Assembly: GCF_001570545.1 (NCBI RefSeq)
Contig: NZ_BBXD01000008.1
Span: forward strand, 372,001 to 436,000
Origin: Herbidospora mongoliensis
GTDB lineage: Bacteria; Actinomycetota; Actinomycetes; Streptosporangiales; Streptosporangiaceae
Length of the DNA: 64,000 bases
Direction: 5' to 3'
The notes beneath the pieces are model-generated. The model was not told where the DNA came from. It worked only from the letters and a program-made list of their open reading frames with translations, and made no database searches. A program made the translations under genes and the position numbers. Every line of letters starts with the position of its first letter. The stretch's first letter is position 1. This document shows, in pieces, positions 24,873 through 33,995 of this stretch.

Positions 24873-26153
24873 ATGCTCCGCTTCATGCGAAGGATCGTGG
24901 TCGCCTGTGTGATGTTCGTGGCGTTCCTGACGGTGCCGGCCCATGCCGCCGCCCCGCCCGGGGAGTGCCTGCCCGGCGAGATCGCCGACATCGCCTCGCT
25001 CGACGGGGGCTACTGGCTGGCCGGCACCGACGGGCGGGTCCACGCCTACGGCACCGCGAAACTCTTCGGCTCGCCCGCCAAACCGGTCGTCAACATCGAG
25101 GCCACCGCGTCGGGCAACGGCTACTGGCTCGCCGCCGCCGACGGCACCGTCTGGGGCTACGGCGACGCCAAGGTTTCCCGTGAAACCACGCCGAAGCTGA
25201 CCTCCCCGGTCGTCGGCGCGACCCGTACCCAAACCGGCCTGTGGCTGACCACCGCCGACGGCACCGTGGTCGCCCCCGACGGCGCCGTCACGGCCCGCAA
25301 ACGCGCGTCCGTCGACATCGTCGCCACGGTGTCGGGCAAGGGCTACTGGCTCGTCGCCGCCGACGGCTCCATTCGCGGGTACGGGGACGCGAAGGCCGCC
25401 CCCACCCCCGCGGACCTGAAGGCTCCCATCGTCTCCGCCACCTCGGTCGGCCCCGGCCTGGTGCTGGCCGGCGCGGACGGCGCGGTGTTCGCCCTGGCCG
25501 GGGCCACCTTCCACGGTTCGGCGGCGCCCCTCCGGCTGGCCGAGCCCATCATCGGCGTGACCGCCGCGACCGCCGACGGCTACACCCTGGCGGCCGGCGA
25601 CGGCGCGGTCTTCGCCTTCGGCACAGACGGCTTCATGGGCAACGCCGTCACCTCGGCCGACGACTGCACCCCGCCCGACCCCACGCCCGGCTCGGAGATT
25701 GTGAAGGTCGCCACCGCGATCAAGGACGGCCAGGTCATGCAGGGCTGGCCCGGCGGCTTCGTCCCCTACGCCTGGGGCGGCGGCCACGGCTCGGCCCCCG
25801 GCCCGTCATTCGGGACCTGCAACTGGTACACCGGCCCGCAGCCGTGCCGCGCCAACGTGACGTTCGGCGTCGACTGCTCGGGCTTCGCCCGCTGGGTCTA
25901 CCACCTGGCCTACGGCCGCGACGTCCTCGGCGGCGAGAACACCAACGGCCAGCTCAGAAAACTGACCAAATCGACGACCGGGCGGCCCGGGGACCTGGTC
26001 TTCTACGGCAGGAGCACGTCGGACACCCGCCACGTCGCGGTCTTCATCGGCGACGGCAAAATCATCAACGCCCTGCGCACCGGCACGGTCATCCGCGTCG
26101 ACTCCATCGACGTGAGCCGGGACCGCCTGCCCGGCTTCTACCGCGTGACCTGA
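24873..26153 (+). CDS. Secreted NlpC/P60 peptidase with N-terminal propeller-like repeats
   Basis: A 426-residue secreted protein. The signal peptide is MLRFMRRIVVACVMFVAFLT followed by VPAHAA; an inner ATG (24885) is an alternative start. Residues about 30-265 hold repeats of about 35-40 residues centred on GYWLxxxDGxVxxYG, which suggest a beta-propeller that may bind cell-wall glycans. The C-terminal domain is NlpC/P60: catalytic Cys in FGVDCSGFARWVYHLAYG, His in TSDTRHVAVFIGDGKI, preceded by VPYAWGGGHG. It should cleave peptidoglycan stem peptides (gamma-D-Glu-type bond). The 3' end overlaps the convergent DUF2255 gene by 16 bases. Confidence 0.88.
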   Translation: MLRFMRRIVVACVMFVAFLTVPAHAAAPPGECLPGEIADIASLDGGYWLAGTDGRVHAYGTAKLFGSPAKPVVNIEATASGNGYWLAAADGTVWGYGDAKVSRETTPKLTSPVVGATRTQTGLWLTTADGTVVAPDGAVTARKRASVDIVATVSGKGYWLVAADGSIRGYGDAKAAPTPADLKAPIVSATSVGPGLVLAGADGAVFALAGATFHGSAAPLRLAEPIIGVTAATADGYTLAAGDGAVFAFGTDGFMGNAVTSADDCTPPDPTPGSEIVKVATAIKDGQVMQGWPGGFVPYAWGGGHGSAPGPSFGTCNWYTGPQPCRANVTFGVDCSGFARWVYHLAYGRDVLGGENTNGQLRKLTKSTTGRPGDLVFYGRSTSDTRHVAVFIGDGKIINALRTGTVIRVDSIDVSRDRLPGFYRVT

Positions 26154-26524
26154 CGCGGGACGAGCCGAAGGGTCGTCCCCTTGGCCGGCCCGGCGACCAT
26201 GGGGTCGACGTAGGCGGTGTCCTGGTCGCGATACTTCATCCGGTACGCGAGGTCGATGTCGTCGTTGGTCTGGGAGTCGTCCACCCGCACGAACGTGACG
26301 TCCTTGGTCACACCGCCCGCGGTGATGCGACCTTCGCCCCCGAGCTGGGTGACGGTGAACCAGTGACTGTTCTCGCCCTTGTAGGAGCGGACGTAGAGGC
26401 CGTCGTCGTAGCGAACGACCCAGATGGTGACGGGCTTGATGAGGGTGCCGTCGGCGAGCCGCGGTGCGATCTCCAGCTCCTCGGCCTCGCCGATGGCGGA
26501 GAGCTCGTCATGATTCCATGTCAT
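26138..26524 (-). CDS. DUF2255 family protein
   Basis: A 128-residue protein. The ATG at 26524 (MTWNHDELSAIGEAEELEIA) is taken as the start because it matches the family N-terminus; upstream in-frame sequence is not family-like. IKPVTIWVVRYDDGLYVRSY and the block NSHWFTVTQLGGEGRITAGG are the conserved core, resembling the nitroreductase/deazaflavin-binding split barrel. Function unknown. It overlaps the NlpC/P60 gene tail to tail. Confidence 0.82.
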   Translation of the reverse strand: MTWNHDELSAIGEAEELEIAPRLADGTLIKPVTIWVVRYDDGLYVRSYKGENSHWFTVTQLGGEGRITAGGVTKDVTFVRVDDSQTNDDIDLAYRMKYRDQDTAYVDPMVAGPAKGTTLRLVPRQVTR

Positions 26525-26599
26525 CGCCTCATGCTCCGTGGCATCCCACCACGGACGCCGCAGACTCGCCGAGGCGGCGGCCATCGGGCCGACCCCAGG

Positions 26600-27100
26600 T
26601 CAGCCCATCGTCTTCTGGCCGTCGATCGACTCGCGGAGGATGTCGGCGTGGCCCGCGTGCTGGGCGATCTCGGCGATCAGGTGGGTGAAGGCCCGGCGCA
26701 CCGAGCGGGTGGCCCCCGGCGGGAACCACGGCGCGCGGGGCAGCTCGTGGATCTTGTTCAGGTCGAGGGTGCGGACGAGTTCGTCGGTCGCACCGGCCGT
26801 ACCTTCCCAGATGGCGAGGAAGTCGTCGAGGGTCTCGTCCTCTTCCATGCAGAACTGGCTCGACCAGTCGACCTGCACGGCCTGCATCGCCTCGGCGCCG
26901 CCCAACGCGAACCTGGCCCAGCCGGCCTCCATCAGGGCGACGTGCTTGACGATGCCTCCCAGGCACAGTTCGCTCGCCGTCGGACGGAGGCGCGCCTGTC
27001 CGTCGGTCAGGCCGTCGACGGTGCGGCGGAGGAAGCGGCGCTGGGCCGCGAGGGATTCGAGGAGGTCGGCGCGTTCCTGGTCGTTGCTCATCAGGGTCAT
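26600..27100 (-). CDS. DinB family protein (DUF664-like)
   Basis: A 166-residue four-helix-bundle protein. [20 protein letters not shown] begins the first helix. The putative metal-binding His residues are in [18 protein letters not shown] and in [20 protein letters not shown], the standard DinB pattern. Such proteins include thiol-dependent enzymes (bacillithiol or mycothiol transferases), but the activity here is unassigned. It shares a 4-base overlap with the upstream rraA gene and is likely co-transcribed. Confidence 0.85.
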   Translation of the reverse strand: MTLMSNDQERADLLESLAAQRRFLRRTVDGLTDGQARLRPTASELCLGGIVKHVALMEAGWARFALGGAEAMQAVQVDWSSQFCMEEDETLDDFLAIWEGTAGATDELVRTLDLNKIHELPRAPWFPPGATRSVRRAFTHLIAEIAQHAGHADILRESIDGQKTMG

Positions 27101-27567
27101 CTTCCTCGGGTGGTCACAAGGATGCCGTCGTCGTCGCTGTAAATCGTCGCACCCGGATGGAAAAGGGCTCCGCCGATGACGACGGCGACGTCCCGCGTAC
27201 CGAGACCGTGCTTGTTGCTCTTACGGGGGTTGCTGCCGAGGGCCTTGATACCGAGGTCGACGGCGGCCAGCGCCACCACGTCCCGGACGGCGCCGTTGAT
27301 CACGACACCCGCCCAGCCGTTGGCGGCGGCCGTGCCCGCGATCACGTCGCCCATCAGGGCGGCTTCCAGGGAGCCTGCGCCGTCCACGACCAGGACCCGG
27401 CCGTCGCCGGGTTCTTCGAGGATCGACTTGAGCAGCACGTTGTCCTCGTGGCAGCGGACGGTGGTGATGAGACCGTGGAAGGCGCGGCGGGAGCCGTACT
27501 GACGGAACTGGAGGCTGCACGACTGCAGGGCGTCGCCGTGCTCGTCGTAGAGGTCGGCGGTGGACAT
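27097..27567 (-). CDS. rraA: RraA family protein
   Basis: A 156-residue protein of standard length for RraA. It has [20 protein letters not shown] at the start, [20 protein letters not shown] in the middle and the family core [20 protein letters not shown]. It ends with [16 protein letters not shown]. Family members bind RNase E to inhibit it, or act as 4-hydroxy-4-methyl-2-oxoglutarate aldolases; the GxxxRD motif (INGAVRD) is compatible with both. The start is ATG at 27567. The downstream DinB gene overlaps. Confidence 0.88.
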   Translation of the reverse strand: MSTADLYDEHGDALQSCSLQFRQYGSRRAFHGLITTVRCHEDNVLLKSILEEPGDGRVLVVDGAGSLEAALMGDVIAGTAAANGWAGVVINGAVRDVVALAAVDLGIKALGSNPRKSNKHGLGTRDVAVVIGGALFHPGATIYSDDDGILVTTRGR

Positions 27568-27653
27568 GCGCTCGATCTTCGCCGCACCATGGTCCGCTTA
27601 AGAGCGCGGCACGCCGTTACCGATGGTGATCGGCTGGTCACTATGGTGTCGGG

Positions 27654-28049
27654 GTGAGGTTCTATGTACGGGCTCTCGTGGCCCTCGCTGCCGGATGCGC
27701 TCTGGCGTTGAGCGCGCCCCCGGCCTGGGCCGACCCCGAGCCGTCGGGTCTGTCCCGGCTTCTGGGGGCCGACCTCGGCACGGTGGTCGGGCTGGTGCCG
27801 AGCCTGCTGTGCGGGAACCGGCTGATCAATTACAACTCGCCGGTCGACAACTCGCCGACGACCTGCGTGAACGGCGCCATCGCGAGCGGCAACTCGGTCG
27901 ACAGCGGCAACTACGCCAACAGGGGAAACCCGGTGAACAGCGGGAACTTCTCCAACGCCAACGGGTCGAACAGCAGCAACAACTCGGCCAACAGCGGCAA
28001 TCTCGCCAACGGCCGGCAGCGGACTCTGATCGGGGAGCGGGCCAAATGA
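27654..28049 (+). CDS. Small secreted protein with Asn-Ser-Gly repeats (A)
   Basis: A 131-residue protein with a GTG start. The signal peptide is VRFYVRALVALAAGCALALS ending SAPPAWADP. The mature N-terminus has two Cys residues (LLCGNRL and TTCVNG) that could form a disulfide. The C-terminal half is made of repeated SGN/NSGN units, including SGNYANRGNPVNSGNFSNAN and NSANSGNLANG, about every 9-10 residues. I do not recognise the family. Such Asn/Gly/Ser-rich arrays often form solenoid or amyloid-like surface structures (inference). It overlaps the next gene by ATGA, and both share SGNFSNANGS exactly. Confidence 0.7.
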   Translation: MRFYVRALVALAAGCALALSAPPAWADPEPSGLSRLLGADLGTVVGLVPSLLCGNRLINYNSPVDNSPTTCVNGAIASGNSVDSGNYANRGNPVNSGNFSNANGSNSSNNSANSGNLANGRQRTLIGERAK

Positions 28050-28327
28050 TGATCATCGCGGCGTTGGCCCTTGCTCCGATCATGGTGGCCGGGGTCGGGC
28101 CCGGAGGCGATTCGGCCGCCATCATCAGCGTCAACAAGAGCGGTGACGTCTCCCACACCGGGAACAGCTACGACAGCGGGAACTATCGCAACCTCTCGAA
28201 CGCCAAGAACAGCGGGAACTTCTCCAACGCCAACGGTTCGGTCAACAGCGTGAACTCCTCCGTCAGCTCCAACGACGCCAACGGCAGTCAGAAGATCGTC
28301 GTCATCGGGGGGAAGCGCAAGCACTGA
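28046..28327 (+). CDS. Small secreted protein with Asn-Ser-Gly repeats (B)
   Basis: A 93-residue protein, translationally coupled to the upstream gene (ATGA). It has a hydrophobic leader (MMIIAALALAPIMVAGVGPG) followed by GDSAAIISVNKSGDVSHTGN and the repeat stretch YDSGNYRNLSNAKNSGNFSN. It ends in a basic tail (KIVVIGGKRKH). SGNFSNANGS is identical with its neighbour, so the pair arose by duplication or forms one structure. Overall length, strand and coupling support a real gene. Function unknown. Confidence 0.68.
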   Translation: MMIIAALALAPIMVAGVGPGGDSAAIISVNKSGDVSHTGNSYDSGNYRNLSNAKNSGNFSNANGSVNSVNSSVSSNDANGSQKIVVIGGKRKH

Positions 28328-28470
28328 GGGGACTGCTGGTCGGTCGCATCTCGTACACGAAATGCGGCAGCCGGTCCGATTTCAGGTCGGCGAGGGGTTC
28401 GACAACGCTGAAAGGCCGCTCGGCACTCGCCTCGGTCGGGGTTCGGAGGGTGCGGTCGGCTTCAAGGGCA

Positions 28471-28501
28471 GCCGGGGCTATAGGGAGCCGGGCTATAGGG
28501 A
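28471..28501. repeat. 15-16-base tandem duplication at the 3' end of the P450 gene
   Basis: GCCGGGGCTATAGGGA (28471-28486) is followed directly by GCCGGGCTATAGGGA (28487-28501). The second copy contains the P450 stop codon (reverse complement CTA, 28493-28495). One G differs. Confidence 0.75.
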
Positions 28502-29623
28502 GACCGGTAGCGAGGTCAGGCGGTAGGTGCCCGGGTCGGGGGCGCGGAGGGTCGCCGGGTCGGCGGTCAGTTTCGGGTCACGGTTGAAGAGTTCGGTCAG
28601 GGCGACCTGGGTGGTGACCCGCGCGATCGACGCGCCGATGCAGAAGTGCGGGCCGTGGGAGAAGCCGAGGTGCGGGGCGCGTTCGCGGGTGATGTCGAGT
28701 TCCTCCGGGGCGTCGAACACCCTCGGGTCGCGGTTGGCGCCGACGATCGCGCAGGTCACCGCTGTTCCGGCGGGTAGCTCGGCGCCGCACAGGTCCATGT
28801 CCTCCCGCGCGTAGCGGGGGATCGACAGCATCGTCGGGCCGCAGAAGCGCATCAGCTCCTCGACCGCGCGAGGCATCAGTTCCGGCTGCTCACGGAGCAG
28901 GGCCAGCTGCGACGGGTGCGTCAGCAGGGCCACGACCGCGTTGGCGATCAGGTTCGTGGGGGTCTGACCGGCCATGACCAGATGCCACACCATGGTCACG
29001 AGTTCCTCGTCGGTCAGTTCCGAGGCGACCAGGTCGGTCAGCAGGTCGTCGCCCGGTTCCGTGCGCCGCCGTGCCACCGCCGCCTTCGCCCCGGCGATGA
29101 TGCCCGGGACCGCCGCCGCGAAGTCGCCTCCACCACCGCCGGCCACGGTCGCGCCGTAAGCGCGCCACGTGTCCCGGTCTTCCTCTGGCACGCCGACCAG
29201 CGCGCAGATGACGTCCATCGGCAGTGGGCGGGTGAAAGCGGGGATCAGATCGGTCTCGCCATCGATGGAGTCGAGGAGGTCGCCGACGATCTCGGTGATC
29301 CGGGCGCGGAGCGCCTCGGCCCGGCGCGGGGTGAAGGCGGGCGCGGCGGCTTTGCGCAGGCGGGCGTGTTCGGCGCCGTTCATCTCGGACATGGTCCGCA
29401 TGTAGGGAAGACAGTCGCCCGGTACGTCGGGACGCATGAAACTCTCCGACCGGATCTCCAGCCGAGGGTCGCTCAGCGCCGCACGGCTGTCGTCGTAGCC
29501 GGTGACCACCACCCAGTCGGCCATGCCGGGTATCCGGAGGCGGCCGAGTGGGCCTGACTCTCTGGCCTGGCCGTACACACCGAACGGGTCGCCCATCGTG
29601 GCGGCCAGGTCGATCTCGTACAT
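28493..29623 (-). CDS. Cytochrome P450
   Basis: A 376-residue soluble actinobacterial P450. The ATG at 29623 has GGAGG 4 bases upstream; a further in-frame ATG at 29647 would add 8 residues. The heme-binding loop is LGFSHGPHFCIGASIARV, and the K-helix ExxR is in AVEELMRF. The I-helix reads VMAGQTPTNLIANAV: the usual acid (E/D) before the Thr is replaced by Thr-Pro, so the normal proton-relay acid is missing. It is divergent from a large TetR-like regulator. No ferredoxin or reductase is adjacent. Substrate unknown. Confidence 0.92.
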   Translation of the reverse strand: MYEIDLAATMGDPFGVYGQARESGPLGRLRIPGMADWVVVTGYDDSRAALSDPRLEIRSESFMRPDVPGDCLPYMRTMSEMNGAEHARLRKAAAPAFTPRRAEALRARITEIVGDLLDSIDGETDLIPAFTRPLPMDVICALVGVPEEDRDTWRAYGATVAGGGGGDFAAAVPGIIAGAKAAVARRRTEPGDDLLTDLVASELTDEELVTMVWHLVMAGQTPTNLIANAVVALLTHPSQLALLREQPELMPRAVEELMRFCGPTMLSIPRYAREDMDLCGAELPAGTAVTCAIVGANRDPRVFDAPEELDITRERAPHLGFSHGPHFCIGASIARVTTQVALTELFNRDPKLTADPATLRAPDPGTYRLTSLPVSL

Positions 29624-29630
29624 CAGTCCT

Positions 29631-29668
29631 CCGGATGTTTTTAGCATTCAAATGATGAGAACATCTGG
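29631..29668. promoter_or_regulatory. Inverted repeat between P450 and TetR genes
   Basis: CCGGATGTT (29631-29639) and AACATCTGG (29660-29668) are complementary at 8 of 9 positions. The central 20 bases contain the AT-rich near-palindrome CATTCAAATG. A likely operator for the divergent TetR protein. Confidence 0.55.
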
Positions 29669-29716
29669 ATGGTGACGCTATCCTGGGCCGAGTCGATCCG
29701 GCAAGGCGGAGGCGAA

Positions 29717-30661
29717 ATGGCTCGGCTGTCCCGTGCGGAGCATCAGCGGCTCACCCGCGAGAGGGTGCTCGCCGCCGCTCGTGAGGAATTCCTGCTGTAC
29801 GGCTTCCGCGACGCGAAGATCGACACGATCGCCGAGCGGGCCGAGCTCACCCGGGGGGCGGTCTACTCCAACTTCCCCGGCAAACGCGCCCTCTACTTCG
29901 CCGCCCTGGCCGCCGAACGCCCCGCCGTCACCGGCCCCCCGGCGACCACCCGCGCCGAGGCCCTCCACGGGTTCGCGCGCGCCTGGCTGGCCGGCGTCCC
30001 GATCAGCTCCGACCCCTGGCTGGGCCGCGACCTGCTGCCCGAGGTCATGGCCGACGAATACACCCGCAGCCCGTTCAGCCGGCTCGTGAAACTGAGCGCG
30101 ATCCTGCTCGGCCTGACCCTGGAACGCCTCGAACCGGGCGTGGGCCGGCAGGTGCGCATCGCCGAACAGGCGCTCATGATCCTGAACGGCGCCGGCCAGT
30201 TCAGCGCCCACGCCGACCTGTTCGACGTGATCCGGGCCTGCGAACACCTGGCCACCCTCGACCTCAACGACTCCTGGCCCCCGCCCCACCTGGCGTTCGC
30301 GGCGAAGGTGTCGCCGGCCGACGAACCGGCCGGCGACCTGCCCGACGGCGTCGTGGTCACGCTCGCGCCGAACCGGCTGCCAGCGGTGGAGGAAGCGATC
30401 AGGGCCACGTCCGACGACGTGACCCTGATCGTGGCGGCGGGTGACGAACTGGCGCTGCTGGCCCAACTCGTCATCGGCGACACCCTGAACTGCCTGGAGC
30501 CGCTCCAGGCGGCACCGCCGTTGAGGGTGGTCTACGGGCCGCAGGGCGTGGACACGACGGAGACGGCCGTCCGGGTGACGGACGGCCGCATCGTGGCCAG
30601 AGCCGAGGGTTTCGGCGCCTGCCACGCCGTCGCATCCCATCCGGTACGCCCACTGCCCTAA
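29717..30661 (+). CDS. TetR family regulator with unusual C-terminal extension
   Basis: A 314-residue protein. The ATG at 29717 has GGCGGAGG 4 bases upstream. Residues 1-60 are a TetR HTH (RERVLAAAREEFLLYGFRDA, LTRGAVYSNFPGKRALYFAA). Residues about 61-190 are the usual helical ligand-binding domain. The last 110-120 residues (from about PADEPAGDLPDGVVVTLAPN) form an extra alpha/beta-like domain (EAIRATSDDVTLIVAAGDEL, then VIGDTLNCLEPLQAAPPLRV) not found in standard 200-residue TetR proteins. It may act as an additional ligand sensor. It is divergent from the P450 gene. Confidence 0.85.
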   Translation: MARLSRAEHQRLTRERVLAAAREEFLLYGFRDAKIDTIAERAELTRGAVYSNFPGKRALYFAALAAERPAVTGPPATTRAEALHGFARAWLAGVPISSDPWLGRDLLPEVMADEYTRSPFSRLVKLSAILLGLTLERLEPGVGRQVRIAEQALMILNGAGQFSAHADLFDVIRACEHLATLDLNDSWPPPHLAFAAKVSPADEPAGDLPDGVVVTLAPNRLPAVEEAIRATSDDVTLIVAAGDELALLAQLVIGDTLNCLEPLQAAPPLRVVYGPQGVDTTETAVRVTDGRIVARAEGFGACHAVASHPVRPLP

Positions 30662-30692
30662 CCGCTAGCAGCGGCCGCCCGGAGGTCGACGG

Positions 30693-31010
30693 CCCACCCA
30701 CCCGGGGGTCAGGGCCAGGTTCCCTTGTACGACTGACGTTTTCGCATCGACCGTCCACGACCTGCGAAGAACGACGGCGGATGCCACCTGTGCGCGTTCT
30801 TTTCCTCTGAGCCGATCTCCCACGGTCCACGACCTGCGAAGAACGGCGGCGGATGCGACCCCACCCACCCGGGGCCGGACCAGGTTCTCCGGTCCGACCG
30901 ACATTTGTCCGCGTGCTGTCCGCGCCATGTGGATAGCGGCTGCGGACGCCGGGTGTGAGGGCCTCCCGCCCTGGGTGGGGCCAGGTTTCCGGGTGCGACC
31001 GACAATTTTC
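30693..31010. repeat. Cluster of imperfect intergenic repeats
   Basis: A stretch of about 390 bases without a supportable gene (30662-31049) holds two repeat types. One 34-base unit containing CCACGACCTGCGAAGAAC is present twice (30751-30784 and 30823-30856), nearly identical. A second unit of about 45 bases (CCAGGTT near its middle and a CGACxGACxTTT end) occurs three times (about 30693-30742, 30859-30904, 30966-31010). The units alternate. No coding sense was found. Confidence 0.65.
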
Positions 31011-31049
31011 GCCGCGTCGTGCACACCCTGTGGAAAACCTCGCTCAGGT

Positions 31050-32549
31050 TCAGCTTTGGGTGGCCTCCTGCTTCCGCCGGGACAGCAGCCGACGAACCAG
31101 GGGAGCGGCCAGGATCAATACTGACAACCCCAGCAGGACAGCCGCGATAGGGCTGGTGACCAGCACCGTCGCATCTCCGGCCCCGATCGCCAGCGCCCGC
31201 CGGAGCTGGATCTCGGCCATCGGGCCCAGGATCAACCCGATCACCGCAGGAGCCAGGGGAAGCCCGAAGCGCCGCATCGCGAAGCCGATCAACCCCAGGA
31301 TGTACAGCACCACCAGATCCACCCACGACGCGTTCAGCGCATAAACGCCCAGCGCCGCGAACAGCAGGATGCCCGCGTACAGATACGGCCGGGGAATGTG
31401 CAGCACCTTCGCCCACAGCGGGGCCAGCGGCAGGTTCAGGACCAGCAGCATCGCGTTCCCCACGAACAGAGACGCGATCATGCCCCACACAAGAGCCGGG
31501 TTGTGGTCGAAGAGCTGAGGGCCGGGCTGGAGCCCGTACTGCTGGAAGGCCGCGAGCAGGATCGCCGCCGTCGCCGAGGTCGGCAGGCCCAGGGTCAGCA
31601 ACGGAACCAGGGTCCCGGCGGCGGAGGCGTTGTTGGCCGCCTCAGGCCCGGCGACCCCCTCGATCGCGCCCTCGCCGAACTCATGCCCCTTGGCCAGGCG
31701 CTTCTCGATCGAGTACGACAGGAACGTCGGAATCTCGGCCCCACCGCCGGGCAGCGCCCCGAAGGGGAAACCCAGCCCCGTCCCCCGAAGCCACGGCTTC
31801 CACGACCGGGCCCAATCTGACCGCCCCATGAACGCCCGCCCCACCGGGATCACCTCGGGCGTGCCGTGGCGGAGACGGGAGGCGACGTACAGGACCTCAC
31901 CGAGAGCGAACAGGCCGACAGCCACCACCACGACGTCGATGCCGTCGAGCAGCTGCGGGATGCCCAGGGTCAGCCGGGCCTGACCGGTCTGCTGGTCGAT
32001 GCCGATCAGGCCGATGACCAGGCCGATCCCCAGCGAGGCCAGACCCCGGACCACTGACCGCGACAGCACCGACGACACCGCGGTGAAGGCCAGGATCGCG
32101 AGCGCGAAGTAGTCCTCAGGCCCGAACGAGATCGCGAACTCGACCACGAGAGGCGCGGCGACGACCAGGAGGCCGGTCGCGATCGTACCGGCGACGAAAG
32201 AACCGATGGCCGCTGTGGCCAGCGCCTGGGCGGCGCGGCCCCGGCGGGCCATCTTGTTGCCTTCAAGAGCCGTGATCATGGACGAGCTCTCACCCGGCGT
32301 GTTCAGCAGGATCGACGTGGTCGAACCGCCGTACATGCCGCCGTAGTAGATCCCGGCGAACATGATGAACGCGCTGGCGGGAGGCACGTTGAAGGTGATC
32401 GGCAGCAGCAGTGCCACGGTCATGGCGGGGCCGATGCCGGGGAGGACGCCCACGAGGGTGCCGAGGGTGACGCCGATGAGGGCGTACAGGAGATTGATGG
32501 GGGTGAGCGCGGTCGCGAAACCGTCGAGGAGGAGCTGAACCGAGTCCAC
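31050..32549 (-). CDS. tctA: Tripartite tricarboxylate transporter, large permease TctA
   Basis: A 499-residue protein with a GTG start and about 11-12 membrane segments. It has the conserved TctA start [20 protein letters not shown], followed by [20 protein letters not shown], and the signature [20 protein letters not shown], with [14 protein letters not shown] following. It transports tricarboxylates such as citrate, driven by ion gradient, together with TctB and the TctC binding protein. The three genes are in the order C-B-A and tightly packed; 1 base separates this start from the tctB stop. Confidence 0.95.
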   Translation of the reverse strand: MDSVQLLLDGFATALTPINLLYALIGVTLGTLVGVLPGIGPAMTVALLLPITFNVPPASAFIMFAGIYYGGMYGGSTTSILLNTPGESSSMITALEGNKMARRGRAAQALATAAIGSFVAGTIATGLLVVAAPLVVEFAISFGPEDYFALAILAFTAVSSVLSRSVVRGLASLGIGLVIGLIGIDQQTGQARLTLGIPQLLDGIDVVVVAVGLFALGEVLYVASRLRHGTPEVIPVGRAFMGRSDWARSWKPWLRGTGLGFPFGALPGGGAEIPTFLSYSIEKRLAKGHEFGEGAIEGVAGPEAANNASAAGTLVPLLTLGLPTSATAAILLAAFQQYGLQPGPQLFDHNPALVWGMIASLFVGNAMLLVLNLPLAPLWAKVLHIPRPYLYAGILLFAALGVYALNASWVDLVVLYILGLIGFAMRRFGLPLAPAVIGLILGPMAEIQLRRALAIGAGDATVLVTSPIAAVLLGLSVLILAAPLVRRLLSRRKQEATQS

Positions 32550-32550
32550 G

Positions 32551-33033
32551 TCAGATCAGCCCTTCCAGCGGCCCGCCGGGCAGCGTGACGCCGAGGCCCT
32601 TCACGAAGGCCAGGTAGGACGCCACGGCCAGCACGATCGCCAGCACGCCTGCTCGGAGCCGGTTCTCGGCCCCGAGCACCCACGACACCCCGAAGAACAG
32701 CAGCGCGCCCGCGATGATCCAGCCCAGGAAGTCGACGGACACGGCGAAGGCCAGGAAGATCACGCTGATCAGGACGACCGACTTCTTGTCGGAGGTCGCG
32801 GACGGGTCGACGTCCTCGCTCTCCTCCGGGTCGCCCTGGCCGCCGCGCAGCACGTCGATCACGTAGAACACGCCGGTCGCGATCATGGCGGAGCCGACGA
32901 TGATCGGGAAGAACCGCGGTCCCAGCCCGAGCGTCGAGGCCGCCGCCGTCACGTCGGCGGTGCCGACGATGACGAACACGCCGAGGGCGAGCACGGCCCC
33001 CGCGAGCAGCAGTTCCGGGTTCTTCCACTTCAT
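32551..33033 (-). CDS. tctB: Tripartite tricarboxylate transporter, small subunit TctB
   Basis: A 160-residue protein with four membrane segments. The ATG at 33033 ([20 protein letters not shown]) is chosen; it overlaps the tctC stop by one base. [20 protein letters not shown] is the diagnostic TctB motif. A charged loop ([18 protein letters not shown]) separates two hydrophobic halves. TctB is poorly conserved but always adjacent to TctA. Confidence 0.92.
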   Translation of the reverse strand: MKWKNPELLLAGAVLALGVFVIVGTADVTAAASTLGLGPRFFPIIVGSAMIATGVFYVIDVLRGGQGDPEESEDVDPSATSDKKSVVLISVIFLAFAVSVDFLGWIIAGALLFFGVSWVLGAENRLRAGVLAIVLAVASYLAFVKGLGVTLPGGPLEGLI

Positions 33034-33995
33034 CAGGACACGAGCCCCATCTCGGCGATGATGCCCTTCACCCGGGTCGACTCGTTGGTCAGGTAGTCGG
33101 CGAACGGCTGGCCGGTCTGGAACACGTCGATCCAGCCGTTCTTGGCCACCGCGTCCTTCCACGCCGCCGAGTCGTGCATCTTGGTCACCAGGTCGGTGAG
33201 CGACTGCTTGGCGGCGTCGTCGAGCCCGCCCGGAGCGACGAAACCGCGCCAGTTGGCCAGTTCGACGTCGAGCCCGCCTTCCTTCAGCGTCGGCGCGTCG
33301 ATGCTGTCCAGACGATCGGGGGACGAGACGCCCAGCGCGCGCAGCTTGCCCGACTTCACGTGCTCGGCGAACTCGCCGATGCCGGAGATGCCGATGGCGA
33401 CCTTGCCGCCGAGCAGCGAGTTCAGCGCCTCACCGCCACCGGAGTGGGCGATGTAGTTGACCAGCTTGGGGTCGACCCCGGAGGCCTTGGCCATCAGCCC
33501 GGCCAGGATGTGGTCGGTGCCACCGGCCGAGCCGCCGGCCACGGCGACCTTGGCCGGATCGGTCTTCCACGCGGCGGCGAGGTCCTGGAGGTTCTGGAAG
33601 GGCGAGTTGGCGGGAACGACGACGATCTCGTACTCCTCGGTCAGCTTGGCGATCGGCGTCGTCTCCGCCAGCGTGACCTGGGACTTGTTCTGCTCGATGG
33701 CGCCCACCATGACCAGGCCCATCGTCATGAGCAGGTTGCCGTTGCCCTTCTCCCCGACGAGCTGGGTGAGCCCGATCGTGCCACCGGCGCCGGGCACGTT
33801 GTAGACCTCGACCTTGAGGTTCGGGTCGGCCGACTTGAAGGCCTGTTCGGCGGTACGAGAGGTCGTGTCCCACCCGCCACCGGGCGCGGCCGGCGCCATG
33901 ATCTTGATAGCCGAGGTCCCACCGCCGGACGACGGCGCCCCGCATGCCGTGACGGCGGCCAGCAGGGCCGCCGCCAATATCAGAGTTCGTCGCAT
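33033..33995 (-). CDS. tctC: Tripartite tricarboxylate transporter, binding lipoprotein TctC
   Basis: A 320-residue Bug-family binding protein. The signal peptide MRRTLILAAALLAAVTACGA has a lipobox (VTAC). The mature part begins with IKIMAPAAPGGGWDTTSRTA, the conserved PGGGxD ligand-binding loop, and includes GVSSPDRLDSIDAPTLKEGG. It catches a carboxylate, probably citrate or a related acid, for TctAB. The gene is divergent from a CitA/DcuS-like two-component system, which very likely controls it. Confidence 0.94.
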   Translation of the reverse strand: MRRTLILAAALLAAVTACGAPSSGGGTSAIKIMAPAAPGGGWDTTSRTAEQAFKSADPNLKVEVYNVPGAGGTIGLTQLVGEKGNGNLLMTMGLVMVGAIEQNKSQVTLAETTPIAKLTEEYEIVVVPANSPFQNLQDLAAAWKTDPAKVAVAGGSAGGTDHILAGLMAKASGVDPKLVNYIAHSGGGEALNSLLGGKVAIGISGIGEFAEHVKSGKLRALGVSSPDRLDSIDAPTLKEGGLDVELANWRGFVAPGGLDDAAKQSLTDLVTKMHDSAAWKDAVAKNGWIDVFQTGQPFADYLTNESTRVKGIIAEMGLVS

